Source: Terribacillus saccharophilus
GTDB lineage: Bacteria; Bacillota; Bacilli; Bacillales; Amphibacillaceae
Direction of reading: 5' to 3'
Assembly (NCBI GenBank): GCA_900110015.1
Contig: FOCD01000001.1
Span: 978,237 to 1,042,236 of the forward strand
Length of the DNA: 64,000 nucleotides
Each line of letters starts with the position of its first letter. Positions within the stretch are counted from its first letter, which is position 1. Below the pieces are notes generated by a model that searched no databases, was not told where the DNA came from, and worked only from the letters and a program-made list of their open reading frames with translations. The translations under genes were made by a program, and so were the position numbers. Of this stretch, positions 1 through 10,366 are shown in pieces.

Positions 1-1
1 C

Positions 2-619
2 AGACATGATGGAGTAAATGAGAAGGGATTGGCAATAGGTCTGCACTTTGTCAGTAATTCAGGATACCAAAAAGGTTTATCTGCTTGGTCTGTTCTTAGG
101 ATAGCACTTGATACGTGTGAAACGACTCAGCAAGTTATTAATCTGTTTAAAGAGCTGCCACACGCAGCTTGCTACAACTTTTCGGTTGGTGATGCACAAG
201 GTTCTCACGCTGTCATTGAGGTTGCTCCAGAGAAGCTTTGTGTAAGGTCTTCTACGGCAGGGTTAAACTGTGTAAATCACTTTCAGCACGGTGAATTAGA
301 AGCATTTAATCGACAAGATATGACTAGTTCGGTTAAACGGGATAACTTCCTTCTAAATTTGGATAAATCCGAAATGACGCAGGAGGAATTATTTGATTTA
401 TTTTCTGATCCAGCTTCTCCCCTCTTCTTCGAGGACTATGATCAGCTGTTCGGTACTTTACATACTTTTGCTTATTCATTTCAAACATGGCAATTAATAA
501 CTTCCTTATCTCGAGGTAATCCGTTAGAAATAGACATAGAGGATTGGTTTGCGGGCACAGATTTAAAGATTGATATGTTATATGGAAGAATAAAAAAAGA
601 GCCTACCCCTGAAGGATAG
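2..619 (+). CDS. C45/acyltransferase-type Ntn hydrolase, C-terminal part
   Basis: The reading frame is open from the first base of the window, so the true start and the catalytic N-terminal Cys lie upstream. The visible part opens with HDGVNEKGLAIG, which resembles the conserved core of the acyl-CoA:6-aminopenicillanate acyltransferase / linear amide C-N hydrolase family. These enzymes mature by self-cleavage before an N-terminal nucleophile and hydrolyse amide bonds. The remaining 205 residues carry no signal peptide or membrane segment. A TTG at 29 could be mistaken for a start, but the homologous core continues upstream of it. The stop codon lies inside the shared terminator with the pdh operon. 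The substrate cannot be told from sequence. Confidence 0.7.
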   Translation, partial: RHDGVNEKGLAIGLHFVSNSGYQKGLSAWSVLRIALDTCETTQQVINLFKELPHAACYNFSVGDAQGSHAVIEVAPEKLCVRSSTAGLNCVNHFQHGELEAFNRQDMTSSVKRDNFLLNLDKSEMTQEELFDLFSDPASPLFFEDYDQLFGTLHTFAYSFQTWQLITSLSRGNPLEIDIEDWFAGTDLKIDMLYGRIKKEPTPEG

Positions 620-634
620 GCTCTCTCTTATTAT
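592..634. terminator. Bidirectional terminator between Ntn hydrolase and pdhD
   Basis: The stem GAGCCTA/TAGGCTC has an A-rich run on its left and a T-rich stretch on its right, so it can end transcripts from both sides. It overlaps the last codons of the upstream gene. Confidence 0.75.
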
Positions 635-2040
635 TTTACGATATGGATAGGTGTGCCGATTGCAACTTCAGCAGCTTCCATAGTGATCTCACCTAGAGAT
701 GGGTGAGCATGGATTGTAAGTGCAATGTCTTCAGCTGTAATTCCAGATTCAACCGCAAGGCCAAGCTCAGCAATCATGTCGCTCGCGTTAGGACCAGCGA
801 TTTGAGCACCAAGGACAACACCGTCTTCTTCACGAGTGATAAGTTTCATGAAACCATCACTATCGTTAAGAGAAAGCGCACGACCGTTTGCAGCAAACGG
901 GAATTTAGAAGCTTTTACTTTGTAGCCAGCATCTTTAGCAGACTGCTCTGTATGACCTACAGAAGCAAGTTCAGGCTCAGAGAAGACTACCATCGGAATA
1001 CCATTGTAATCGATAGCAGATGGTTTACCACTGATTGCTTCAGCAGCGATCTTACCTTCGTAAGATGCTTTGTGAGCAAGTGGCGGGCCTTCTACGATAT
1101 CACCGATTGCATAGATGTTCTCGATGTTTGTACGGCATTGCTCATCGATTTCGATAAGTCCGCGATCAGTCATCTTAACGCCAACGCCCTCAAGGCCGAT
1201 TTCAGCAGTGTTAGGACGACGACCAACAGTTACAAGTACGTAATCAGCATCGATAGTTTCTTCTTTACCTTTTGCTTCATATGTTACTTTTACGCCGTCA
1301 GCAGTTTCTTCAACGCCTTTAGCCATTGCTTCTGTAACGATGTTAACGCCTTTTTTCTTCAGTTTACGGGAAACAAGAGAAGTCATTTGTTTCTCGAAAC
1401 CGCCAAGGATATCTTTCAATCCTTCAAGGACAGTAACTTCAGTACCGAAGTTAGCATAAGCAGTACCAAGCTCGATTCCTACGTAACCGCCGCCGATAAC
1501 AACTAGTTTCTTAGGAATTTCTTTAAGGTTAAGAGCACCTGTAGAATCTAGAACACGATCAGTGTACTTGAAGCTAGGAAGCTCGATAGGTGTAGAACCT
1601 GTAGCAATAATACAGTTGTTGAAAGTATAAGTCTGAGAGCTCTTCTCATCCATAACTTTAACAGTGTTTTTATCTACGAAGTAAACTTCACCGCTAACAA
1701 CGTCTACTTTATTACCTTTCAATAGACCGCCAACACCAGAAGTAAGCTTGTTTACTACACTAGCTTTCCATTCTTGTACTTTGGAGAAGTCTACTTTTGC
1801 ACCTTCAGTAGAAATACCAAGATCTGCATCACCATGAGCATATTCCACTTTGTGGCCAGCTTGGATCAATGCTTTGGAAGGAATACAACCGACGTTTAAA
1901 CAAACACCGCCAAGATTTCCTTTTTCTACTACTGTTACTTTCTGCCCTTCTTGTGCAGCGCGGATGGCAGCTACATAGCCGCCAGGTCCCGCACCTACCA
2001 CAAGAGTATCTAATTCGATTGGGAAGTCTCCTACTACCAT
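631..2040 (-). CDS. pdhD: Dihydrolipoamide dehydrogenase (E3) of pyruvate dehydrogenase
   Basis: This cytoplasmic FAD enzyme reoxidises the dihydrolipoyl arm of E2 and passes electrons to NAD+. The 469 residues show an FAD dinucleotide fold (GAGPGG at 16-21), the redox disulfide Cys47/Cys52 in GGVCLNVGC, a second nucleotide fold (GGGYVG, about 184-189), and the C-terminal His446/Glu451 catalytic pair in HPSLGE. Length and all key residues fit the family. It is the last gene of pdhABCD, 3 bp after pdhC, and ends in the shared terminator. E3 of this operon is often also used by other 2-oxoacid complexes. Confidence 0.97.
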   Translation of the reverse strand: MVVGDFPIELDTLVVGAGPGGYVAAIRAAQEGQKVTVVEKGNLGGVCLNVGCIPSKALIQAGHKVEYAHGDADLGISTEGAKVDFSKVQEWKASVVNKLTSGVGGLLKGNKVDVVSGEVYFVDKNTVKVMDEKSSQTYTFNNCIIATGSTPIELPSFKYTDRVLDSTGALNLKEIPKKLVVIGGGYVGIELGTAYANFGTEVTVLEGLKDILGGFEKQMTSLVSRKLKKKGVNIVTEAMAKGVEETADGVKVTYEAKGKEETIDADYVLVTVGRRPNTAEIGLEGVGVKMTDRGLIEIDEQCRTNIENIYAIGDIVEGPPLAHKASYEGKIAAEAISGKPSAIDYNGIPMVVFSEPELASVGHTEQSAKDAGYKVKASKFPFAANGRALSLNDSDGFMKLITREEDGVVLGAQIAGPNASDMIAELGLAVESGITAEDIALTIHAHPSLGEITMEAAEVAIGTPIHIVK

Positions 2041-2043
2041 TTC

Positions 2044-3348
2044 TTATCCCTCCATCATGATTAGTTGTGGATCAGCCAATAGACGTTTCAAGTGGTTCAT
2101 TGCTGTTTGAGCAGTTGCACCATCAACGATTCTATGGTCGAAGCTTAGAGAAAGTGCAAGCACAGGAGCTGCAACGATCTCGCCGTCTTTAACGATTGCT
2201 TTTTCAGCAATACGTCCTACACCTAGGATAGCTGCTTCAGGGTAGTTGATTACCGGAGTAAACCACTGACCGCCTGCAGAACCGATGTTTGAGATAGTGC
2301 TTGAAGCACCTTTCATTTCGTCCGGAGCAAGTTTACCATCACGCGCTTTAACTGCAAGCTCGTTAATTTCCTGGGAAATTGTGAAGATAGATTTACGATC
2401 CGCATTTTTCACAACTGGTACAAGAAGACCTTTTTCAGTGTCAGCTGCAATACCGATGTTGTAATAATGTTTTGTAATGATCTCGTCTGTCGCATCATCG
2501 ATGGAAGAGTTCAAGATCGGGAAGTTTTTCAATACAGAAACAAGCGCTTTAGCAACGTATGGAAGATACGTAAGCTTGATTTCTTTTTCAGCAGCAACCG
2601 CTTTGAATTTCTTACGGTGTGCAACTAGCTCAGTTACATCTACTTCATCCATCAATGTAACGTGAGGAGCTGTAGTTTTAGATTTAACCATCGCTTTAGC
2701 GATTGCGCGACGGATTCCGCTCATTTTCTCTCTGGATTCAGGGTATTCATCACCAGAAACAACTGGAGCAGATTGTTTTTGTTCTGCAGCAGGCTTTTCA
2801 TCAGCTTCAGCTTGTGGAGCAGCTTTAGCAGCGCCTCCGTTTTTGAAGCTATCGATATCTTCAGCTAGCACACGGCCGCCTTTACCAGAGCCGGATACTT
2901 GTTTGATATCAACGCCTTGCTCACGTGCATATTTGCGTACAGAAGGCATAGCGATGATTAGGTCGCCAGATGGAGCTTCGCCAGCTTCAGCTTTAGGGCC
3001 TTCTTCTTTGATTTTTTCAACAGTTTCGTTAGATTCTGTTCCATTAGCTTGGATGGAAGTCTGTTCTTGCTCAGCTGGAGCCGGAGCATCTCCGCCAGCA
3101 GCATCGCCAGCTTCACCGTCGAAAGTGATAAGTGTATCACCAACGATTGCAACTTCACCTTCGCCTACAGAAATCTTGCTTACTGTACCCTCGTAAGGAG
3201 ATGGAATCTCTACTACTGCTTTATCGTTTTGGACTTCGCAAAGTACGTCGTCCTCTGCTACTGTGTCGCCTTCTTTGACGAACCATTTTACGATTTCACC
3301 TTCGTGAATACCTTCACCGATATCCGGCATTTTGAATTCGAAAGCCAA
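2044..3348 (-). CDS. pdhC: Dihydrolipoamide acetyltransferase (E2) of pyruvate dehydrogenase
   Basis: E2 forms the core of the pyruvate dehydrogenase complex and moves the acetyl group from lipoamide to CoA. The 434 residues hold one lipoyl domain (1-78) with the modified lysine at Lys43 in NDKAVVE, an Ala/Pro/Glu-rich linker, a peripheral-subunit binding domain (about 132-168), a second linker, and the catalytic domain ending with His405 in DHRIVDG. There is a single lipoyl domain, as in Gram-positive E2. AGGAGG stands just upstream of the ATG. It lies 24 bp after pdhB in the same operon. Confidence 0.97.
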   Translation of the reverse strand: MAFEFKMPDIGEGIHEGEIVKWFVKEGDTVAEDDVLCEVQNDKAVVEIPSPYEGTVSKISVGEGEVAIVGDTLITFDGEAGDAAGGDAPAPAEQEQTSIQANGTESNETVEKIKEEGPKAEAGEAPSGDLIIAMPSVRKYAREQGVDIKQVSGSGKGGRVLAEDIDSFKNGGAAKAAPQAEADEKPAAEQKQSAPVVSGDEYPESREKMSGIRRAIAKAMVKSKTTAPHVTLMDEVDVTELVAHRKKFKAVAAEKEIKLTYLPYVAKALVSVLKNFPILNSSIDDATDEIITKHYYNIGIAADTEKGLLVPVVKNADRKSIFTISQEINELAVKARDGKLAPDEMKGASSTISNIGSAGGQWFTPVINYPEAAILGVGRIAEKAIVKDGEIVAAPVLALSLSFDHRIVDGATAQTAMNHLKRLLADPQLIMMEG

Positions 3349-3372
3349 AATAATTACCTCCTGATTCTGCTT

Positions 3373-4350
3373 TTAGAAATTGATTACTTCGTTTGCTTTT
3401 TCCACGATGTCGTTATGGTTTGGAAGCCATACTTCTTCTGCTTGTGAGAAAGCAAATACAGTATCTGGTGCAGCTACACGCATAACCGGAGCTTCAAGAT
3501 GAAGGATAGCGCGCTCTTGGATCTCAGAGATCAAGTGAGCTGCGATACCTGCTTGACGCTGTGCTTCCTGCACAACAACAACACGGCCAGTTTTCTTAAC
3601 AGATGCAAGAACTGTATCAAGATCGATCGGGCTTACAGTACGCAAGTCGATAACTTCAGCAGATACATTGTTTTTCTCAAGTTCTTCTGCAGCTTTCAAA
3701 GAAGCTTGTACCATTGCGCCATAAGCGATCAATGTTACATCTGTACCTTCACGTTTAACAGCAGCTTTACCAAGTTCAACAGTGTATTCCTCTTCAGGAA
3801 CCTCTTCACGGAATGAACGATAAAGTTTCATGTGCTCAAGGTAGATAACCGGATCGTTGTCGCGGATCGCAGAGATCAAAAGACCTTTTGCATCGTAAGG
3901 GTTAGATGGGATAACTACTTTAAGACCAGGCTGTTGTGCCATAAGTCCTTCAAGGGAATCCGCGTGCAACTCAGGAGTGTGCACACCGCCGCCGAATGGC
4001 GCGCGGATTGTAACAGGAGCACTTTGCGTGCCGCCGGAGCGGTAGCGCAAACGAGCCAATTGTCCGCTAATTGCGTCCATAACTTCATATACGAAGCCAA
4101 AGAATTGAATTTCAGGTACTGGACGGAAGCCTTCGATCGCAAGACCTACAGCCATACCGCCGATTGCAGATTCTGCAAGTGGTGTATCGAATACGCGGTC
4201 TTCGCCGAATTCAGCTTGCAGACCTTCAGTCGCACGGAATACGCCGCCGTTTTTACCAACGTCTTCCCCGAAGACCATAACGTTTTCGTCATTCTTCAGT
4301 TCCGTACGGAGAGCATCAGTGATTGCTTGGATCATTGTCATTTGTGCCAT
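3373..4350 (-). CDS. pdhB: Pyruvate dehydrogenase E1 component, beta subunit
   Basis: The beta chain of the alpha2-beta2 E1 enzyme helps bind thiamine diphosphate and carries the Glu that activates the cofactor. The 325-residue length is normal. Conserved stretches include [11 protein letters not shown] near residue 30, [12 protein letters not shown] near 55, and the C-terminal transketolase domain with VVVVQEAQ. It starts 3 bp after pdhA ends, indicating translational coupling. Confidence 0.97.
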   Translation of the reverse strand: MAQMTMIQAITDALRTELKNDENVMVFGEDVGKNGGVFRATEGLQAEFGEDRVFDTPLAESAIGGMAVGLAIEGFRPVPEIQFFGFVYEVMDAISGQLARLRYRSGGTQSAPVTIRAPFGGGVHTPELHADSLEGLMAQQPGLKVVIPSNPYDAKGLLISAIRDNDPVIYLEHMKLYRSFREEVPEEEYTVELGKAAVKREGTDVTLIAYGAMVQASLKAAEELEKNNVSAEVIDLRTVSPIDLDTVLASVKKTGRVVVVQEAQRQAGIAAHLISEIQERAILHLEAPVMRVAAPDTVFAFSQAEEVWLPNHNDIVEKANEVINF

Positions 4351-4353
4351 GAC

Positions 4354-5760
<1,407 letters not shown>

Positions 5761-5798
5761 AAAAAAACCCTCCTCTCATTTCGAGAAAAGGGTTTTTG
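5761..5798. terminator. Terminator downstream of ykyA
   Basis: The stem AAACCCTTTTCTC pairs with GAGAGGAGGGTTT around a GAAAT loop and is followed by a T run on the minus strand. It separates ykyA from the pdh promoter. Confidence 0.85.
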
Positions 5799-5799
5799 C

Positions 5800-6453
5800 T
5801 TATTCGTTCTCTACATTCAGACCAGCAGCTTCATAAAACTGCTGTTTTTGTTCATTAAATGCTTCGGTCTGGGAATTAAATTTCTCATTGGCCGTTTTAA
5901 TTTCTTCGTAACCTGCATTTATCTTTTCGATTTGGCTGGTTAATTCATCCTGCGTAATGTCATCTTGCTGGAACATATCATACAACGTGTTATCTTCATC
6001 CAACGCTTTCGTATATGCCTCATGGAGTTTGTCATATGCACTGTATCGCGCCTCCATCGTATCATAAAGTGTTTGAGCCTTCTGCTTTGCGTCATCACTT
6101 TCCAGCTCATCGATGATAGAATCCACTTCCTCGAACTCAGCTTGTGCCTTATCCAAGCTTTCTTTTTCCTTCGCAAGCGCATCTTTACGCTGCCCGATCA
6201 AATCGATTGCTTCTTGGGATTTACTTTTGATTTGATCCAATTCATCCGTACCCAGCTGCAAAATCTCGTTGTATAAGTCCTGTTCTTTCTTTTCTAAATC
6301 TGTCAAAGACTCTTGCTGCTCGACATATCCTGATTCCAGAGATACAGTCTCCTCTAAATGATTGTAGACTTGTTCCTCCGGCGATGCATTGTTACATGCA
6401 GTGAGTCCCACAGCGCTCCCCATCAGGAGTATGCCTAATCCTAACTTGCGCAA
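5800..6453 (-). CDS. ykyA: YkyA-type putative lipoprotein
   Basis: The 217-residue protein starts with a lipoprotein signal peptide: basic MRK, a hydrophobic stretch, then LTAC with the lipidated Cys20. The mature part is almost all charged coiled-coil helix, suggesting a rod-like protein anchored on the outer face of the membrane. Size, signal and position between pdhA and def match B. subtilis YkyA, described as a putative cell-wall-binding lipoprotein. Its molecular role is unknown. Confidence 0.85.
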   Translation of the reverse strand: MRKLGLGILLMGSAVGLTACNNASPEEQVYNHLEETVSLESGYVEQQESLTDLEKKEQDLYNEILQLGTDELDQIKSKSQEAIDLIGQRKDALAKEKESLDKAQAEFEEVDSIIDELESDDAKQKAQTLYDTMEARYSAYDKLHEAYTKALDEDNTLYDMFQQDDITQDELTSQIEKINAGYEEIKTANEKFNSQTEAFNEQKQQFYEAAGLNVENE

Positions 6454-6632
6454 AACGTATCCTCCTCTGCCATGTTACCCACAGCTTCTATGTATTCTCC
6501 TACATTGTATACTAAACGCAAAATTCACGAAAGAAATACGATAAACGATTCTGTAAACTGATTCTGGTGTCATACAGACATTCTTGTGATACACTATAGA
6601 ACGGAAAAGTAACAGTGCAAGGAGTGATCAGC

Positions 6633-7187
6633 ATGATTACCATGGAAGATATTATCCGAGAAGGCAATCCGATTCTTGAACAAGTTGCTAAGGAAGTGGA
6701 ACTGCCGGCATCGGAAGAAGATAAACAAACATTAACAGATATGCTTGAATACTTGAGAAATAGCCAGGATGATGATCTGGCGACAAAATATGATCTTCGC
6801 CCCGGCGTAGGTCTGGCTGCTCCGCAAATTGGTATTTCAAAGCGAATGATAGCTGTCTATTTCGAAGATCCTAACGGTGCCTTCTATGAATACGGTCTCT
6901 TTAATCCTAAAATCGTCAGTCATTCTGTCGAAAGTACTTATTTAATGAGCGGAGAGGGCTGCCTGTCGGTTGATCGTGAAATACCCGGGTACGTACCTCG
7001 CTATTCCCGTATTACTATTAAGGCTGTCACCCTGGAAGGCAAAGAAGTCAAACTGCGCCTGAAAGGCTACGCAGCTATAGTCTTCCAACATGAAATCGAT
7101 CATTTGAACGGAACGATGTTCTATGATCGTATTAATAAAGAAGATCCTTTCGCACAGCCGGATAACTCTAAACCGATTGAATTATAA
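6633..7187 (+). CDS. defB: Peptide deformylase
   Basis: The enzyme removes the N-formyl group from nascent proteins. All three family motifs are present: [14 protein letters not shown] (metal-binding Cys) and QHEIDHLNG (two metal-binding His plus the catalytic Glu). The 184-aa length equals B. subtilis DefB, a type 2 deformylase. The start is ATG 6633 because AAGGAG lies 8 bp upstream; the frame is open from a GTG at 6615, but that codon has no ribosome binding site. Confidence 0.96.
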   Translation: MITMEDIIREGNPILEQVAKEVELPASEEDKQTLTDMLEYLRNSQDDDLATKYDLRPGVGLAAPQIGISKRMIAVYFEDPNGAFYEYGLFNPKIVSHSVESTYLMSGEGCLSVDREIPGYVPRYSRITIKAVTLEGKEVKLRLKGYAAIVFQHEIDHLNGTMFYDRINKEDPFAQPDNSKPIEL

Positions 7188-7222
7188 AAAATGCGCACTC
7201 TTTGAGAGTGCGCATTTTTTTA
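7186..7222. terminator. Bidirectional terminator between defB and ykrA
   Basis: The perfect stem AAAAATGCGCACTCT/AGAGTGCGCATTTTT has A and T tracts on either side and serves the two convergent genes. Confidence 0.9.
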
Positions 7223-7993
7223 TATCAACCCAGCCTCTTTCAGGCCAAGTGCTAGTCCGTCTTCATCTACATGCGCTGTCTGGATGTCAGCCAGCTTCTT
7301 CAATTCCGGTACTGCATTCCCCATCACAATACCAGTTCCCGCAAATTCAATCATTTCCAAATCATTCAGTCCATCACCACAGGCATATGTTGATTGTACA
7401 GAAAGACCTGCTGCTTCCAGCAATTTCATAACTCCGATTTTCTTAGATCCATTACCGGGCAGTACATCACAGGAGAGCGGATGCCATCTGATGAACCGGA
7501 CATGCTCATGATGTTCTGCATAATCTTGTTGTTCATGCTCTTCACAAAATAGGAGCGCTTGGTAAATCGGTTCATGATGAAAATAGTCTTTATCAATTTC
7601 AGGATATGTAAACCCTAGGGATGCCAGACTGTCACGCACAAAGCCATTATCAGTTTCCGATGCCTTCATGATCGTATCTCCCATAAACACCATAGCATGC
7701 TCTTTCTCGGAAGCTTCATTATATAAATGCAGCAAATGATCCCGTTCAATTGGATTGCGATGGATGACTTCCCCTTCAAAGACAACGTACTGACCGTTAT
7801 AGCTTACAAAAGAAGTAATACCAAGCTCATTGCGAATATCCTCAAACATAAACGGAGCCCGCCCCGTCGCTATTGCAACGTAATGTCCATTATCCTTCAG
7901 TGCCTGAACAGCTTCCTTTGTTGCCTGCGGGATTTCACCCTTTGTGTTCAGTATTGTGCCATCGATATCCAGGAATACGATTCTTTTCTCCAT
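7220..7993 (-). CDS. ykrA: Cof-type HAD family phosphatase (YkrA-like)
   Basis: A cytoplasmic haloacid dehalogenase-fold phosphatase of 257 residues. Motif I is FLDIDGTIL near the N-terminus, motif II is the Thr in AIATGRAP, and motifs III/IV are Lys in GSKKIG and the acidic CGDGLNDLEM. The large type-2B cap between motifs II and III marks the Cof subfamily, which acts on small sugar and nucleotide phosphates. The start is ATG 7993, with AGGAGG 6-8 bp upstream; the longer frame to 8029 lacks support. B. subtilis has the same gene in the same place. Confidence 0.9.
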   Translation of the reverse strand: MEKRIVFLDIDGTILNTKGEIPQATKEAVQALKDNGHYVAIATGRAPFMFEDIRNELGITSFVSYNGQYVVFEGEVIHRNPIERDHLLHLYNEASEKEHAMVFMGDTIMKASETDNGFVRDSLASLGFTYPEIDKDYFHHEPIYQALLFCEEHEQQDYAEHHEHVRFIRWHPLSCDVLPGNGSKKIGVMKLLEAAGLSVQSTYACGDGLNDLEMIEFAGTGIVMGNAVPELKKLADIQTAHVDEDGLALGLKEAGLI

Positions 7994-8023
7994 AGTACAT
8001 CCTCCTCCTAGTCTTTCCTGCCC

Positions 8024-8052
8024 TTGCATCTTTCTTCTCTACTTCTTATAAT
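8024..8052 (+). promoter_or_regulatory. Sigma-A-type promoter upstream of sORF-rpoY-rnjA
   Basis: TTGCAT at 8024-8029 and a perfect TATAAT at 8047-8052 are 17 bp apart on the plus strand. This is the best promoter in the divergent region and would give a transcript carrying the small ORF at 8263, rpoY and rnjA with a leader of about 200 nt. Confidence 0.6.
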
Positions 8053-8262
8053 CGAGTATAAGTTATGCAGGTTCGTCGAAAAATATCTTTACATGAATCC
8101 CAAGAGAAAACAACCATCCCTTCCTTTTATCGGCAGTTTTTTTGAAAGTATGCTGTGTTTTTGTTTTCATCTTAGCGTTTTCATACTATACTGTAAGTAA
8201 GAGGGATTGGACGGGTAAACGTTTTTTCTTGCTTTTCTGCGAAACGAAAGGAGTTGCTTCGT

Positions 8263-8364
8263 GTGCTCAAGCGTTTGAAGGAAAAGTTAAAGAAACGGTG
8301 GAAAGATTTATTTGGCCAAAAACGACGAGTGCCTACTACGTGCGGACAAGATCTAACTGAATAG
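8263..8364 (+). CDS. Small basic peptide of 33 aa (candidate sORF)
   Basis: The frame starts at GTG 8263, 9 bp after a strong AAAGGAG, and ends at TAG 8362. The product begins MLKRLKEKLKKRWKDLFG, a strongly cationic amphipathic helix with one Trp, followed by a short polar tail with one Cys. It lies between the promoter at 8024 and rpoY on the same strand, so it would be co-transcribed with rpoY-rnjA. I do not recognise a family. A longer overlapping frame (8142-8360) lacks a ribosome binding site and looks random. Expression is an inference from the RBS and the non-random composition. Confidence 0.45.
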   Translation: MLKRLKEKLKKRWKDLFGQKRRVPTTCGQDLTE

Positions 8365-8455
8365 CAATACGTCAGCAATTCGGTTTTCACACAGACTTGC
8401 TCCGTTCGTTATGGATATATAGCAATTGTCAACCATAAGAATAGGAGAGATAGAT

Positions 8456-8668
8456 ATGGTATTTAAAGTATTTTATCAAGAAAAACCATCCGAAGTTCCT
8501 GTACGTGAACGCTCTAAGAGCTTGTACATGGAAGCGGAAAGCATTAGACAGGTACGTAACACACTAGCAGATCGTGACATCAACATCGAGTTCATCCAGC
8601 CGCTCGATGAAGCACATCTTGCATATGAGAAACAATCTGAAGACTTCAAATTGGAGCAAGCGAAATGA
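8456..8668 (+). CDS. rpoY: RNA polymerase epsilon subunit
   Basis: A 70-residue protein of the RpoY (formerly YkzG) family, a small accessory subunit of Bacillota RNA polymerase. The N-terminus [16 protein letters not shown] and the NIEFIQPLD segment match the family closely. The start is ATG 8456 with AGGAGAG upstream; an in-frame TTG at 8426 is rejected because it lacks an RBS and lengthens the protein beyond the usual 69-70 aa. The stop overlaps the rnjA start in ATGA. Confidence 0.93.
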   Translation: MVFKVFYQEKPSEVPVRERSKSLYMEAESIRQVRNTLADRDINIEFIQPLDEAHLAYEKQSEDFKLEQAK

Positions 8669-10332
8669 AATTCGTAAAAAATGACCAAACAGCTGTTTTT
8701 GCCATTGGCGGACTCGGAGAAATCGGCAAAAACATGTATGGTGTCCAATTCCAGGATGAAATCATTATAATCGATGCAGGAATCAAATTCCCTGAGGACG
8801 AGCTTCTCGGTATTGACTATGTTATTCCTGATTTCACTTACATCGTTCAAAACCAGGATAAAATCAAAGGTTTGTTCATTACACATGGTCACGAAGACCA
8901 CATCGGCGGCGTACCATACCTCTTAAAAGAAGTGAACATTCCGATTTATGCAGGGAAACTTGCAATGGGAATGATCAAAAATAAGCTGGATGAGCATGGT
9001 CTATTGCGCAATGCAAAGCTTAACATTTATGGTGAAGATGACATCATCAAGTTCAGAAAAACTTCTGTCAGCTTCTTCCGTACAACACATAGTATTCCGG
9101 AATCATTCGGTGTAGTCGTTAAGACCCCTCCTGGCAACATCGTGCATACTGGTGATTTCAAATTCGATTTCACTCCGGTCGGACAGCCAGCTGACATAGC
9201 AAAAATGGCTGAAATCGGCAAAGAAGGCGTACTTTGCTTACTATCCGACTCTACAAATAGTGAAGTCCCAGGTTTCACTATGTCTGAACGTGTTGTCGGT
9301 GAAAGTATTAACGATATTTTCAGACGCGTTGACGGCCGCTTGATATTTGCTACTTTTGCTTCCAATATTCACCGGTTGCAGCAAGTAATCGACTCAGCTG
9401 TAAAAACTGGCCGTAAAGTTGCCATTTTCGGAAGAAGTATGGAAACAAATATCAACCTAGGTATCGAACTTGGATTCATCAATGCACCGAAGGAAACATT
9501 CATCGATTCGCATCAGATTAATCGTCTGCCTGCGAATGAAGTTGTTATTCTTTGTACTGGTTCCCAAGGTGAACCAATGGCTGCACTTTCGCGAATTGCT
9601 AACGGTACACACCGTCAGATTCAGATTCAGCCTGGCGATTCGGTTGTCTTCTCGTCTTCTCCGATTCCAGGTAACGCGATTAGCGTAAGCCGCATTATCA
9701 ACATGCTGTATCGCGCAGGAGCGGACGTTATTCATGGAGCATTGAACAACATCCATACTTCTGGTCACGGCAGTCAGGAAGAACAGAAGCTAATGCTTCG
9801 CTTGATGAACCCGAAATACTTCATGCCAATCCACGGTGAATACCGTATGCTAGTCGAGCATATGAAGCTTGGTAAACTTACTGGTATTAGCGAAGAGAAC
9901 TCCTTCATCATGGATAACGGAGATGTATTGGCATTAGGCAAAGATAGTGCTGCTATTGCAGGTAAGATTCCATCTGGGTCCATCTATGTAGACGGTAGCG
10001 GTATTGGTGATATCGGTAATATCGTATTACGCGATCGCCGCATCCTTTCTGAAGAAGGACTTGTCATTGTCGTTGTCAGCATCAATATGAAAGAATTCCG
10101 CATTGCTTCTGGTCCAGATATCATTTCCCGCGGTTTCGTTTACATGCGTGAATCAGAAGACCTTATCAATGAGGCACAAAAAATTGTTTCTGCCCATCTG
10201 AATAAAGTGATGGAAAGAAAAACAACTCAATGGTCTGAAATCAAAAATGAAATTACAGATACAATTGCGCCGTTCTTGTTTGAAAAAACGAAACGCCGCC
10301 CAATGGTACTTCCGATCATCATGGAAGTATAA
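8665..10332 (+). CDS. rnjA: Ribonuclease J1
   Basis: RNase J1 is the main 5'-to-3' exonuclease and an endonuclease of mRNA decay and 16S rRNA maturation in Bacillota. The 555-residue protein has the metallo-beta-lactamase motif [10 protein letters not shown] (His74, His76, Asp78, His79), a beta-CASP domain with GRSMETN and GSQGEP, the [11 protein letters not shown] motif, and the usual C-terminal dimerisation domain. Length equals B. subtilis RNase J1. It is translationally coupled to rpoY by a 4-bp overlap and is followed by a strong terminator. Confidence 0.97.
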   Translation: MKFVKNDQTAVFAIGGLGEIGKNMYGVQFQDEIIIIDAGIKFPEDELLGIDYVIPDFTYIVQNQDKIKGLFITHGHEDHIGGVPYLLKEVNIPIYAGKLAMGMIKNKLDEHGLLRNAKLNIYGEDDIIKFRKTSVSFFRTTHSIPESFGVVVKTPPGNIVHTGDFKFDFTPVGQPADIAKMAEIGKEGVLCLLSDSTNSEVPGFTMSERVVGESINDIFRRVDGRLIFATFASNIHRLQQVIDSAVKTGRKVAIFGRSMETNINLGIELGFINAPKETFIDSHQINRLPANEVVILCTGSQGEPMAALSRIANGTHRQIQIQPGDSVVFSSSPIPGNAISVSRIINMLYRAGADVIHGALNNIHTSGHGSQEEQKLMLRLMNPKYFMPIHGEYRMLVEHMKLGKLTGISEENSFIMDNGDVLALGKDSAAIAGKIPSGSIYVDGSGIGDIGNIVLRDRRILSEEGLVIVVVSINMKEFRIASGPDIISRGFVYMRESEDLINEAQKIVSAHLNKVMERKTTQWSEIKNEITDTIAPFLFEKTKRRPMVLPIIMEV

Positions 10333-10333
10333 T

Positions 10334-10366
10334 AAAAAGCCTGAGCTTATCGCTCAGGCTTTTCTT
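10334..10366. terminator. Bidirectional terminator between rnjA and ydaP
   Basis: The stem AAAAGCCTGAGC/GCTCAGGCTTTT with a TTATC loop and flanking A and T runs lies between two convergent genes. Confidence 0.9.

Noticed and set aside
703..1506. Long plus-strand ORF of 267 aa opposite pdhD
   Set aside because: It is the antisense shadow of a highly conserved gene, rich in Cys and Phe runs, without an RBS.
8142..8360. 72-aa ORF upstream of rpoY
   Set aside because: No RBS, odd composition, and it overlaps a better-supported 33-aa frame.
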